31,780 nucleotides of DNA, taken from NCBI GenBank assembly GCA_041946865.1, contig JBHGBF010000113.1:1-31780 (forward strand), read 5' to 3'. Source of the stretch: RPQK01 sp041946865. Lineage in GTDB: Bacteria; Acidobacteriota; UBA6911; RPQK01. Below, piece by piece: positions 25,146 to 31,780 of this stretch. Every line of letters begins with the position of its first letter. Positions within the stretch are counted from its first letter, which is position 1. The position numbers were made by a program, and so were the translations under genes. Under the pieces are notes generated by a model, which was given only the letters and a program-made list of their open reading frames with translations, did no database searches and had not been told where the DNA came from.

Positions 25146-26429
25146 CTATGCTTTCTCGAGCGCCTGCTGAAGGTCGGCGATCAAATCGTCCGGGTTTTCA
25201 ACGCCGATCGACAAACGGATCATCTTGTCCGTAATGCTGGCGCGGGTCTTTTCCTCCGGCGTCAACTCGGCATGGGTCATGGTTGCCGGATGCTCCGCCA
25301 GTGATTCCGTGCCTCCCAGACTCACCGCCAGCTTAAAGAGCTGCAACGAGTTGAGGAAACGAAAGGCTTCCGCCTCCCCTCCCGCAATATCAAACGAGAT
25401 CATCGAGCCGGGCGCCAGGCACTGTTTTCGATAAACGGCGAAGTCATGGTCCTTCTCGGTGAGCAGCCCGAGGTAGTAGACTTTCTCGACCCGGGGGTGT
25501 TCTGCCAGGAAATCGGCAACCTGCCGGGCGTTCTTCATCTGACAGGTCATCCGCAGCTTCAAGCTTTCCAGGCTCCGCAACAGCAGCCAACCCGTCCATG
25601 GACCGGCCATCGTTCCCATGAACGTCCGGAGATTCTTGACCCGCTGCATCAGCTCGTGGGATCCCAGGCAAACGCCGGCAATGACGTCGCTGTGTCCCCC
25701 GATGAATTTCGTCGCGGAGTAGAGAACCAGGTCAGCGCCGAACTTGAGTGGGTGCTGCCACAAGGGACCCAGAAAAGTGTTGTCAACTGCCACAATCACC
25801 CGCCGGGAAGAGCTCGAGTGATCGCGGGCCAGCTTGGAACACATCTCCAGATCGACGAGTGCGTTGGTCGGATTCCCCGGCGTCTCGACATAAAGCATCG
25901 CCAGTTTATCTGCCCCGCCGCTCTCTGACAGTAAGGTCTCAATTTGCGAGTGTGAGGCGCCGGCGGGAAACCCGAGGCTGCGAATGCCGAACCGCGGGAG
26001 GATCTGATCCATGAAATATTCACTTCCGCCGTACAAAGGCTCGCTGTGAAGAACGAGGTCGCCCGGCTTGAGCCATTCAAAGAGCACCGTCGAAATCGCG
26101 GCCATCCCGCTCTCGAAGACCGCGCAATCCTCGGCTCCATCCCATAGAGTGAGGCGGTCCTCCAGGATCTCCAGATCCGGGTTGTTGAGTCGACTGTAAA
26201 TGAGACCGGGTTCTTCGCGAGGTCTTTCTTCTCTGAGGCCGAGAGCAATCTCAAAGAAAGCCTTGCCGTCTTCGGCGCTTTTGAAGACAAAAGTCGAAGT
26301 CTGAAAAATCGGACACTTGATGGCGCCCTCCGACCATTCCGGGTGATAGCCGTAGCTCATCATCAGACTTTCCGGCCGGAGCTTTTTTCCACCAATGCTC
26401 GTCTTGCCCAGGTACTTTTTCTTCTTCAT
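25146..26429 (-). CDS. Cystathionine gamma-synthase family PLP-dependent enzyme
   Basis: This belongs to the Cys/Met metabolism PLP enzymes, which handle trans-sulfuration or methionine gamma-lyase chemistry in the cytoplasm. The 427-residue length is typical. Visible features are IYSRLNNPDLEILEDRL, ESGMAAIST (PLP phosphate site), YVETPGNPTN, the pyridine-binding Asp in VAVDNTFLGPLWQHPL (D216), the Schiff-base lysine in YSATKFIGGHSD (K241), and SLGGTESLAEHPATMTHAEL, which binds substrate carboxylate. Exact substrate cannot be told from sequence; SLGGxESLxxHPxxMTH fits synthases and lyases alike. The lysine-rich opening MKKKKYLGK before ATG 26429 lacks a clear ribosome binding site. It is divergent from the hydrogenase-protease-like gene and convergent with the GGDEF-EAL gene, six bases apart. 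Confidence 0.9.
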   Translation of the reverse strand: MKKKKYLGKTSIGGKKLRPESLMMSYGYHPEWSEGAIKCPIFQTSTFVFKSAEDGKAFFEIALGLREERPREEPGLIYSRLNNPDLEILEDRLTLWDGAEDCAVFESGMAAISTVLFEWLKPGDLVLHSEPLYGGSEYFMDQILPRFGIRSLGFPAGASHSQIETLLSESGGADKLAMLYVETPGNPTNALVDLEMCSKLARDHSSSSRRVIVAVDNTFLGPLWQHPLKFGADLVLYSATKFIGGHSDVIAGVCLGSHELMQRVKNLRTFMGTMAGPWTGWLLLRSLESLKLRMTCQMKNARQVADFLAEHPRVEKVYYLGLLTEKDHDFAVYRKQCLAPGSMISFDIAGGEAEAFRFLNSLQLFKLAVSLGGTESLAEHPATMTHAELTPEEKTRASITDKMIRLSIGVENPDDLIADLQQALEKA

Positions 26430-26433
26430 CTGC

Positions 26434-26459
26434 TGTGGATTCTATCAGTAGCATCCACA
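26434..26459. promoter_or_regulatory. Inverted repeat in the divergent intergenic region
   Basis: TGTGGAT (26434-26440) and ATCCACA (26453-26459) are perfect inverted half-sites with a 12-base spacer. They lie in the 89-base gap between two divergent genes and immediately upstream of the PLP enzyme start. The layout suits a repressor operator, but no regulator can be assigned. Confidence 0.35.
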
Positions 26460-26518
26460 ACCCACAATTCGGGTTACAGATGCGGTGGGAGACTGTCAGC
26501 TGGTAAGATCGCAACGAC

Positions 26519-26968
26519 ATGCGTGCCCTGATTGTGGGTTACGGGAACCCGTTACGCGGCGACGATGGTGTAGGCCCGGAAGCGGCCCGGCAACTGGCCG
26601 CCGAGTTTCAGCACCCTGATATCCAGATCCTGGTCGAGCTCCAGCTCAAGCCGGAGCTCGCTGAGTTGCTGAGCCAGGCCGAGATTGCGGTCTTTATCGA
26701 TGCGCGCACCGATGGCCATCCCGGCGAGGTGTCGATTGAGGAAGTTCTCCCCAGCGAGCCGGACCAGACTTTTACCCATCAGTTCGCCCCACCCCTGCTG
26801 CTTATGACCGCTCAGGTCCTCTACGGCCGGATCCCGCGGACTTACCTGGTCAGCGTCTCGGGACAAGATTTTGAATTGAGCGAGGGGTTGTCAGGAGCGG
26901 TCAAGGCCGCGCTGCCCAAGGCACTTGAGTCAGTCCGGCAGCTGGTTGGGAGTCTTACGGACGAGTGA
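26519..26968 (+). CDS. Hydrogenase maturation protease-like protein (HyaD/HycI family)
   Basis: Family members cut a C-terminal extension from nickel-iron hydrogenase large subunits after nickel insertion, sensing the bound nickel. The 149-residue product has the signature VGYGNPLRGDDGVGPEAA. The nickel-contacting residues of HybD/HycI (position 16, Asp62, His90-93) have plausible counterparts in D16, D61 (VFIDAR) and H87 (FTHQFAPPLLL). The C-terminal part (YLVSVSGQDFELSEGLSGAV) also fits. No hydrogenase structural gene lies in the window, so its substrate must be elsewhere, or it processes another protein as some soluble orphans may. Its presence adds a reason for this genome to import nickel. 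Confidence 0.85.
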   Translation: MRALIVGYGNPLRGDDGVGPEAARQLAAEFQHPDIQILVELQLKPELAELLSQAEIAVFIDARTDGHPGEVSIEEVLPSEPDQTFTHQFAPPLLLMTAQVLYGRIPRTYLVSVSGQDFELSEGLSGAVKAALPKALESVRQLVGSLTDE

Positions 26969-27019
26969 CGGCAAGGATGCCTGCGCGCCCAGGGGCCGCT
27001 TGCGCTATCATAGTCCCCT

Positions 27020-28972
27020 ATGCTTCTGCGGAGAATTGATACTGTTGCCGCTCATCTGCGCTCTTTCGTCGAACAGCACTATGGAGTCACACTCCAGAAG
27101 CCGGCGGTCGAAACTCCACCCAGAACCGAAATGGGCGATCTGGCCTTCCCGTTCGCTTTCGAGCTGGCGAAAGTTTTGCGGAAGGCACCCCGCCAGATAG
27201 CGCAGGAGATTGTGTCGCAGATCCCTCCGATTCCAGAAGTATCCCGTTTCGAGGCGGCGGGGGCCGGCTACATCAACGTGTTTTTCGCCCGTGCGCCCTT
27301 CTTCCGGGACCTGTACGCCTGGGCGGCAGGCGGCGGGGCCGAACCGAGCGGCGAGAAAGTGATTGTCGAGCACACCAATATCAATCCGAACAAAGCCGCG
27401 CACATCGGGCATTTGCGCAATGCCGCTCTCGGTGACACTTTCGTCCGCCTTCTCCGGGCTTCCGGGAAACAGGTGGAAGTCCAGAACTATATCGACAACA
27501 CCGGTGTCCAGGTGGCAGATGTGGTGGTGGGTTTCCAGCAGCTCCGCCGCCTGAGTCTGGAGCAGGTCAAAGAACTGGCGGATCCTTTCGACTATTACTG
27601 CTGGGACCTTTATGCCGAGGTATCGGACTGGTTTTCGCGGGACGAAGCCCGGCTGCAGTATCGTTATCGGGCGTTAAAGGAAATCGAGGAAGGACACGGA
27701 GAAACGGCCGAGCTGGCGGCGTACGTCTCTGACCGGATTGTGCATGCTCATCTTCAGACCATGCTCCGGATTAGTGTTCAGTACGATGTGCTGCCGCGTG
27801 AGAGCGAGATTCTGCAGTTGCGCTTCTGGGATGAAGCATTTCAGAAACTCAAGGAGCACAAGACCATCAGCTTCAGCACCGAAGGCCCGAGCAAAGGGTG
27901 TTGGGTCATGCCGCTGCCTGGAGACGAGGGAGTGCCGGCAGATGAGAAGATCATCGTCCGGAGCAACGGTACGGTGACCTACGTCGGCAAGGACATTGCC
28001 TATCAGCTCTGGAAGTTCGGGCTCCTGGAGAAGGATTTCAAATACCGGCCATTCCATCGTTATCCGGACGGGAAGACGGTCTGGGCCTCGACGGTCGAAG
28101 CCGCATCCGACGGGCAGCCGCGCTTCGGGCACGGCGCCAGTGTCTATAACGTCATCGACGTGCGGCAGTCTTACCTGCAGAACGTGGTGGTTCAAGGGCT
28201 CCGGGGACTCGGCTACGATCAACAGGCAGATCGCTCGGTGCATTTCTCATACGAGATGGTCGCGCTCTCCCCGGCCTGCTGCGAGGAACTCGGAATAGAG
28301 CTGTCCGACGAGGACAGGAAGCGCCCATATGTCGAGGTATCCGGCAGGAAGGGCCTCGGGGTCAAAGCCGACGATCTGATCGACAAGCTGATGGAGAAAT
28401 CGCTCGAGGAGGTAAACGCGCGACAGCCTGATCTGTCCGCCGAGCGACGCCAGGCCATCGCCAGGGAGATCGCGGTCGGCGCCCTGCGCTATTTCCTCCT
28501 TAAGTACACCCGTAACTCGGTCATCGCTTTCGACTTTGCAGAAGCGTTAAGCTTTGAGGGAGAAACCGGACCTTATCTTCAATATTCGGTCGTACGCGCC
28601 AATAATATCTTCAGGAAGTTCGAGGAACGGGACACGGGCGAGGGATGGGAGTGCGAAGCCAGACGCCTGACCGCAGATTCCGAGCGACTGGAATCGATGC
28701 TCGCCGATAACGGAATCTGGGCGTTACTGATGCTGGTAGCCCGCGTCGAGGACGCGGTCAACCAATCGGTGGGGACGCTGGAGGTTTCCTACATGGCCAA
28801 GCACACCTTCACCGTCGCGCAACAATTCAATCTCTTTTATCATCGATATCATATACTGTCTGAAGAAGACCCGACCCGCAGGTCTTTTTACCTGGCCATC
28901 GCCGATGTGACCCGGTTGGGCCTCCTGAAGTCGATGTCGTTACTCGGGATCGGTGTTCCCGAGAGGATGTAA
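27020..28972 (+). CDS. argS: Arginine--tRNA ligase
   Basis: A class I aminoacyl-tRNA synthetase that charges tRNA-Arg. The 650-residue protein has the N-terminal Add-1 domain for tRNA D-loop contact (about 1-100), then EHTNINPNKAAHIGHLRNAALGD with HIGH at 128-131, YIDNTGVQVADVV, a Rossmann core, and the C-terminal anticodon-binding helical domain (LQYSVVRANNIFRKFEE, AKHTFTVAQQFNLFYHRYHI, LLKSMSLLGIGVPERM). In place of the common NPTGPLHVGH the motif reads NPNKAAHIGH. The KMSK region reads VSGRKGLGVKADDLID, as in the divergent ArgS branch that lacks a canonical KMSK. It is an essential gene with no sign of damage. The start ATG 27020 follows the protease-like gene by about 50 bases. Confidence 0.95.
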   Translation: MLLRRIDTVAAHLRSFVEQHYGVTLQKPAVETPPRTEMGDLAFPFAFELAKVLRKAPRQIAQEIVSQIPPIPEVSRFEAAGAGYINVFFARAPFFRDLYAWAAGGGAEPSGEKVIVEHTNINPNKAAHIGHLRNAALGDTFVRLLRASGKQVEVQNYIDNTGVQVADVVVGFQQLRRLSLEQVKELADPFDYYCWDLYAEVSDWFSRDEARLQYRYRALKEIEEGHGETAELAAYVSDRIVHAHLQTMLRISVQYDVLPRESEILQLRFWDEAFQKLKEHKTISFSTEGPSKGCWVMPLPGDEGVPADEKIIVRSNGTVTYVGKDIAYQLWKFGLLEKDFKYRPFHRYPDGKTVWASTVEAASDGQPRFGHGASVYNVIDVRQSYLQNVVVQGLRGLGYDQQADRSVHFSYEMVALSPACCEELGIELSDEDRKRPYVEVSGRKGLGVKADDLIDKLMEKSLEEVNARQPDLSAERRQAIAREIAVGALRYFLLKYTRNSVIAFDFAEALSFEGETGPYLQYSVVRANNIFRKFEERDTGEGWECEARRLTADSERLESMLADNGIWALLMLVARVEDAVNQSVGTLEVSYMAKHTFTVAQQFNLFYHRYHILSEEDPTRRSFYLAIADVTRLGLLKSMSLLGIGVPERM

Positions 28973-28985
28973 TAGAAAGGTGCCC

Positions 28986-29040
28986 CTGGGAGCGCAGGCC
29001 TCCGGCCTGCACTGGGAGCGCAGGATACCTGCGCTCCCAG
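28986..29040. repeat. GGGAGCGCAGG-type intergenic repeat with strong hairpin
   Basis: CTGGGAGCGCAGG occurs at 28986-28998 and again at 29012-29024. The second copy pairs perfectly with CCTGCGCTCCCAG (29028-29040) across an ATA loop, a 13-base-pair hairpin. GAGCGCAGGC...GCCTGC elements of this kind are frequent dispersed repeats in several GC-rich phyla. It lies just after argS and could also attenuate or protect the mRNA end, though it has no U tract. Confidence 0.7.
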
Positions 29041-29061
29041 GGATGAACTGCCAGACGCACA

Positions 29062-30132
29062 ATGAAACGATCGACAGGTTTTCTCTTCCTTATCGTCGCC
29101 GCCCTTACCCCGGTCATGGGACAGGACGACCAGGATCCTCCGCTCGAAGCGTTGTTGAATGCCAAGGAACTGCGGGAATATCAGGGCCACGCAAAATACA
29201 AGGACCGCATGGAAGTTTTCGCGGACGCGATGAAGCGCTATTCGCAGCAGCTCAGGGTCCTGGTCGATCAGAAGAAGGTGGACCAGATAGTCTCCACCCT
29301 GGGGCAGCTCGAGTCGCTCGCTCACTACGCCCGCAAAGAGCCGCTCCCGGCTAACAAAAAAGAGCGCAAAGCCGGAGAGGTCAGAAAACTGGAGATTCGG
29401 CTGCGTAAGTTGCTTGAAGAGATCGAGGACGCCAAGACCATTGCTCCGTACGAATACCACACGGATTTCGAAAGGACCCTCGAAGACCTCGGAAGGCTCC
29501 GGGCGGAGCTGCTGAGGAACTTTTTCGGGTCGGCGCTGGGAGAACCGCAAAAGACCGAGTCCGCCCCTCCCAAACCCCAATCTCAGCTGACTCCTCCTTA
29601 CGCGGCGGCACTGGCATTCGCAGGCAGCGGACAGCCGGCGTCCCAGCAGGGCGACATCCGTTACTCGAACGAAATAACAGGCGATCAGTTCACCGAGAAA
29701 GAATACACGAAACTTCGTGACAACCAGGATCTGAAGCACCGGGTGGACGCTTTCCTGGACATTGCCGAATCGCGACTGGCGGAAATCAACCGCCGGATGA
29801 ACAACAAAGAGTGGACCGAGAAGGAACCGAATCCGCTTGAGTTCTACACCTATGAGCAGATGGTGCACGCCTACCAGCGCGCTCTGAATTCCCTGATGGT
29901 GAACATCGACGAGAAGGTCAAGTACAAGCTGGCGACAGAAAAAGACGTGAAGAAGGCACTCGAGAAGCTGAACAAGAAGATCATGGAGTTCACGCCTCAG
30001 CTGGCGCCTATCAAGCAACTGGCCATCAAAAACAAGGACGAAATCCTGTACAAGGAGGTCCTGGAAGCGGAGAAAACCTCCGAAATAGCCCGCAAAGGCT
30101 CTCAGTACGGCTTGGGGGCGCCGGTGCAGTAG
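29062..30132 (+). CDS. Secreted coiled-coil protein of unknown function
   Basis: A 356-residue protein opening with a signal peptide (TGFLFLIVAALTPVMGQ), so exported or periplasmic. The remainder is rich in Lys, Glu, Arg and Leu with heptad-like helices (residues about 30-165 and 215-340), for example VRKLEIRLRKLLEEIEDA and VKKALEKLNKKIMEF. A Pro/Ser/Gln linker occurs near 170-200. No cysteine-rich or catalytic motif is seen. I do not recognise a named family, though similar helical secreted proteins are seen in acidobacteria. It follows argS after a hairpin repeat and runs toward the convergent thiE-like gene. Function unknown. Confidence 0.75.
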   Translation: MKRSTGFLFLIVAALTPVMGQDDQDPPLEALLNAKELREYQGHAKYKDRMEVFADAMKRYSQQLRVLVDQKKVDQIVSTLGQLESLAHYARKEPLPANKKERKAGEVRKLEIRLRKLLEEIEDAKTIAPYEYHTDFERTLEDLGRLRAELLRNFFGSALGEPQKTESAPPKPQSQLTPPYAAALAFAGSGQPASQQGDIRYSNEITGDQFTEKEYTKLRDNQDLKHRVDAFLDIAESRLAEINRRMNNKEWTEKEPNPLEFYTYEQMVHAYQRALNSLMVNIDEKVKYKLATEKDVKKALEKLNKKIMEFTPQLAPIKQLAIKNKDEILYKEVLEAEKTSEIARKGSQYGLGAPVQ

Positions 30133-30167
30133 GCGCTCGGTAAATCGCGCGCGGTCGGCAACGGCGC

Positions 30168-30803
30168 TCAACGCCAGGCAGCCTCGATCTCCTGTTTCAC
30201 CCAGCTGATTCCCGCCACCCCCGTGACACCGGTCTGCAGCACGCTCTCAGCGTTGGCCTTGTCAATGCCTCCCAAGGCGAAAATCGGGATCTGGACCTTT
30301 TCGACCGCCAGACGCAACGCCTCTAGCCCCAGCGGGGGAAGCTGCGGCTTCTTTGAAATCGGGTCGAAGACCGGACCGAGGAGAAGGTAATCGGCACCCT
30401 CGGCCGCCGTCCGGAGCGCTTCATCCAACGAATGGACCGACTTCCCGATTAGAAACTCGGTCCGCCCAGATTGGCGACGCGCGAGGACTGCTTCGGTCAC
30501 GGTCGCGGACGAGGTCAGATGGACGCCGTCGGCGGCCTCAAGAAGCGCGACCCAGGTCGCCGAGTTAACCAGGAAGATTTTTCCAGTCAGGCGCGCCAAC
30601 TCACTTCCCCGGCGCACCAGGGGGCGGAGCAGCTCTCCCGGCAGGTCCTTTTCCCGCCACTGAATCATGTCGGCTGTGGTGGCGAAAAGGGCCTCCAGGT
30701 ATTGGAAAGGATCCAGGCCGGGGAAAGAGGAACGGGCCGAGATTCCGTACCAGAAAGGAGGAGTGCGGTTACGCTTTCCTGAAATAGTCGCGAAAATGCG
30801 CAA
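30168..30803 (-). CDS. thiE: Thiamine phosphate synthase ThiE/TenI-family protein
   Basis: A TIM-barrel protein of 211 residues. True ThiE joins the thiazole and pyrimidine halves of thiamine; TenI relatives isomerise the thiazole. Family blocks seen are IQWREKDL (pyrophosphate Arg/Lys region), GVHLTSSA, IGKSVHSLDEA, GADYLLLGPVFDPISKK and IPIFALGGIDKANAESVL. The length is normal. Departures such as VNSATW where ThiE has a conserved Asn/Asp-rich strand make ThiE versus TenI uncertain. ATG 30803 overlaps the preceding membrane-protein gene by 35 bases, suggesting one operon with the TPR gene. The first about 15 residues are poorly conserved, so translation may start slightly later. Confidence 0.8.
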   Translation of the reverse strand: MRIFATISGKRNRTPPFWYGISARSSFPGLDPFQYLEALFATTADMIQWREKDLPGELLRPLVRRGSELARLTGKIFLVNSATWVALLEAADGVHLTSSATVTEAVLARRQSGRTEFLIGKSVHSLDEALRTAAEGADYLLLGPVFDPISKKPQLPPLGLEALRLAVEKVQIPIFALGGIDKANAESVLQTGVTGVAGISWVKQEIEAAWR

Positions 30804-31011
30804 TTTCCCATCCTCCGAGAACCAGGTTCGCGACTCCCAGTCCTGAGACTCCTCCCCGGAAGAAGTTGTTCAGGAAGAGGGCCCGGAGATACGGATAGTA
30901 TTCGAGAAGGACGTTTTGCTCCCAGAGGCGGGTCCAGGGGAAGACGAAAAGGAAGAGTCCTACCTCACAGCAGTAGAGCACATAAAGGCAGAAAAGAACC
31001 CTGTTGATCAT
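30769..31011 (-). CDS. Small membrane protein of unknown function
   Basis: The 80-residue product has two hydrophobic segments (VLFCLYVLYCCEVGLFLFVF and, near the middle to end, LGVANLVLGGWEI) separated by a loop WTRLWEQNVLLEYYPYLRAL. The pattern is typical of small inner-membrane proteins of unknown function conserved beside TPR genes in acidobacteria; the last point is recollection, not proof. Its ATG overlaps the TPR gene stop as ATGA, and its own end overlaps the thiE-like start. It is therefore translated as part of this operon. Confidence 0.65.
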   Translation of the reverse strand: MINRVLFCLYVLYCCEVGLFLFVFPWTRLWEQNVLLEYYPYLRALFLNNFFRGGVSGLGVANLVLGGWEIAHFRDYFRKA

Positions 31012-31780
31012 TGAATGCGCAGCAAGTTGTCGATGCGCGTGAGGACATCCCGGTACTCGGGATCGCGGTCCAGAATCTCGCGGAATGCTTCCAGCGCTTC
31101 CGGATATTTCCCTTGCCTCTCGAGGGCACTGGCCGCGTCATACTTGAGCGCCTTCCACTCGAACTCTTTCTTTCCCGGGATTCGCAAGCCTTCCTCTGCC
31201 CAGCGGTATGCCTCGCTGAAATGGCCAAGTTGCAGCAGGGAGTTGGCCAACATGCTGCAACACAGGATCCGCTGAGGATTGTAGATCGGACTTTTCAACA
31301 TCTGCGCGGCTGTCTGGAACTCCTGGACCGCGTCCTCAACCAGCCCCATTTCCTTGTATGCCAGGCCCAAGTCGTAGTGCACCTTGGGGTTCGTGGCTTC
31401 ATCCGAGCTGCCCGTCGCAGCTACATCATACCGCAACACTTCTTCGGGCGCCTCCTCCAGAGGTTCGCCCGAGAAAAGGCTATCGAGGGCTGAATCAACC
31501 TCTTCGTCAAACTCCGGCTCGGTGATCTCCGGCCTGGCGATGGGCGCTTCGTCCAGCTCCTCGAGGGGGATCAAATCGGCCGTTGGCAGGCTCGGCTCGG
31601 GCGAGGCGGAAAGGTCAAGAGTCCCCGAAGACGCAGCCTCTTTTTCCAGCTCTGCCAGGCGCGCCAGTTCCGCCAGCTCGCCGGCAGGCGCGGGCTCGAC
31701 AGCCGGTTCGGCCTCGGGCTTCACGGCCGGCTGCAGGTCAAGCTCCAGGATCTCGGGCAGCTCCTCGACCGGGGCCTTTT
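31008..31780 (-). CDS. TPR-repeat protein, C-terminal part (runs off the window)
   Basis: The frame stays open to the window end, so the start lies beyond 31780; the internal GTG at 31724 is not a convincing start. The visible about 257 residues begin with an acidic, Pro/Ala/Glu-rich low-complexity segment (SALDSLFSGEPLEEAPEEV). At least three tetratricopeptide repeats follow: VHYDLGLAYKEMGLVEDAVQ, ILCCSMLANSLLQLGHFSEA and ALKYDAASALERQGKYPEAL. TPRs form protein-protein interaction scaffolds. The acidic linker plus C-terminal TPR layout resembles envelope- or motility-associated scaffold proteins such as FimV-like or TPR domains of large Acidobacterial proteins. The exact role cannot be told. 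Confidence 0.8.
   Translation of the reverse strand, partial: KAPVEELPEILELDLQPAVKPEAEPAVEPAPAGELAELARLAELEKEAASSGTLDLSASPEPSLPTADLIPLEELDEAPIARPEITEPEFDEEVDSALDSLFSGEPLEEAPEEVLRYDVAATGSSDEATNPKVHYDLGLAYKEMGLVEDAVQEFQTAAQMLKSPIYNPQRILCCSMLANSLLQLGHFSEAYRWAEEGLRIPGKKEFEWKALKYDAASALERQGKYPEALEAFREILDRDPEYRDVLTRIDNLLRIQ

Noticed and set aside
28888..30171. 427-residue minus-strand frame opposite the secreted coiled-coil gene
   Set aside because: Phe/Leu/Val-rich antisense shadow of a Lys/Glu-rich coiled coil; overlaps argS and its sense gene has a signal peptide.

Overview
The window is a GC-rich, single-chromosome-like segment whose gene content points to an acidobacterial-type soil or sediment bacterium. 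The clues are a PadR regulator coupled to the start of an ADOP/MacB-type permease, CSLREA/choice-of-anchor secreted proteins, an atypical ArgS and an ArgS-linked secreted coiled-coil protein. The taxonomic call is an inference from family habits, not from a marker gene.

Layout. 1-56: 3' part of tRNA-Pro(UGG). 57-748: gene-poor, holding a truncated XRE/ImmA-IrrE-type protein fragment. 755-6263: a nickel locus, with nikR on + and, on -, TonB-dependent receptor -> lipoprotein -> nikM -> nikN-like -> cbiQ/nikQ -> nikO. The M-N-Q part is broken by two reading-frame changes and apparent loss of the N-terminal part of the Q subunit. 6264-7631: a graveyard of gene pieces (paired hairpins, a secreted-protein C-terminus with a frameshift, an ADOP permease stub, a PadR gene with an in-frame stop). 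7856-20545: a five-gene minus-strand operon, in transcription order a 3049-aa secreted mosaic protein, a 304-aa secreted protein sharing its C-terminal module, a 65-aa Tat-leader-like peptide, a PqqD-HprK fusion kinase and an NTase_5-type nucleotidyltransferase. 20728-21768: AraC regulator. 21777-22670: about 900 bases with no recognisable gene. 22671-31780: ordinary chromosome (GGDEF-EAL protein, PLP cystathionine gamma-synthase family enzyme, hydrogenase maturation protease-like protein, argS, secreted coiled-coil protein, ThiE-like protein, small membrane protein, TPR protein running off the end).

How the parts work together. The receptor and inner-membrane ECF transporter would carry nickel across both membranes, with NikR as the nickel sensor. 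An inverted repeat sits on a candidate promoter just upstream of the receptor. As written, the ECF transporter should not assemble. The most unusual block is 7856-20545. Its small peptide, PqqD-kinase fusion and nucleotidyltransferase look like a peptide-tailoring set related to the kinase/nucleotidyltransferase pairs of paeninodin-type lasso clusters. Here there are no cyclisation genes, and the set is fused in one operon with two large secreted proteins that share a C-terminal domain of unknown function. This is the best candidate for an undescribed system in the window.
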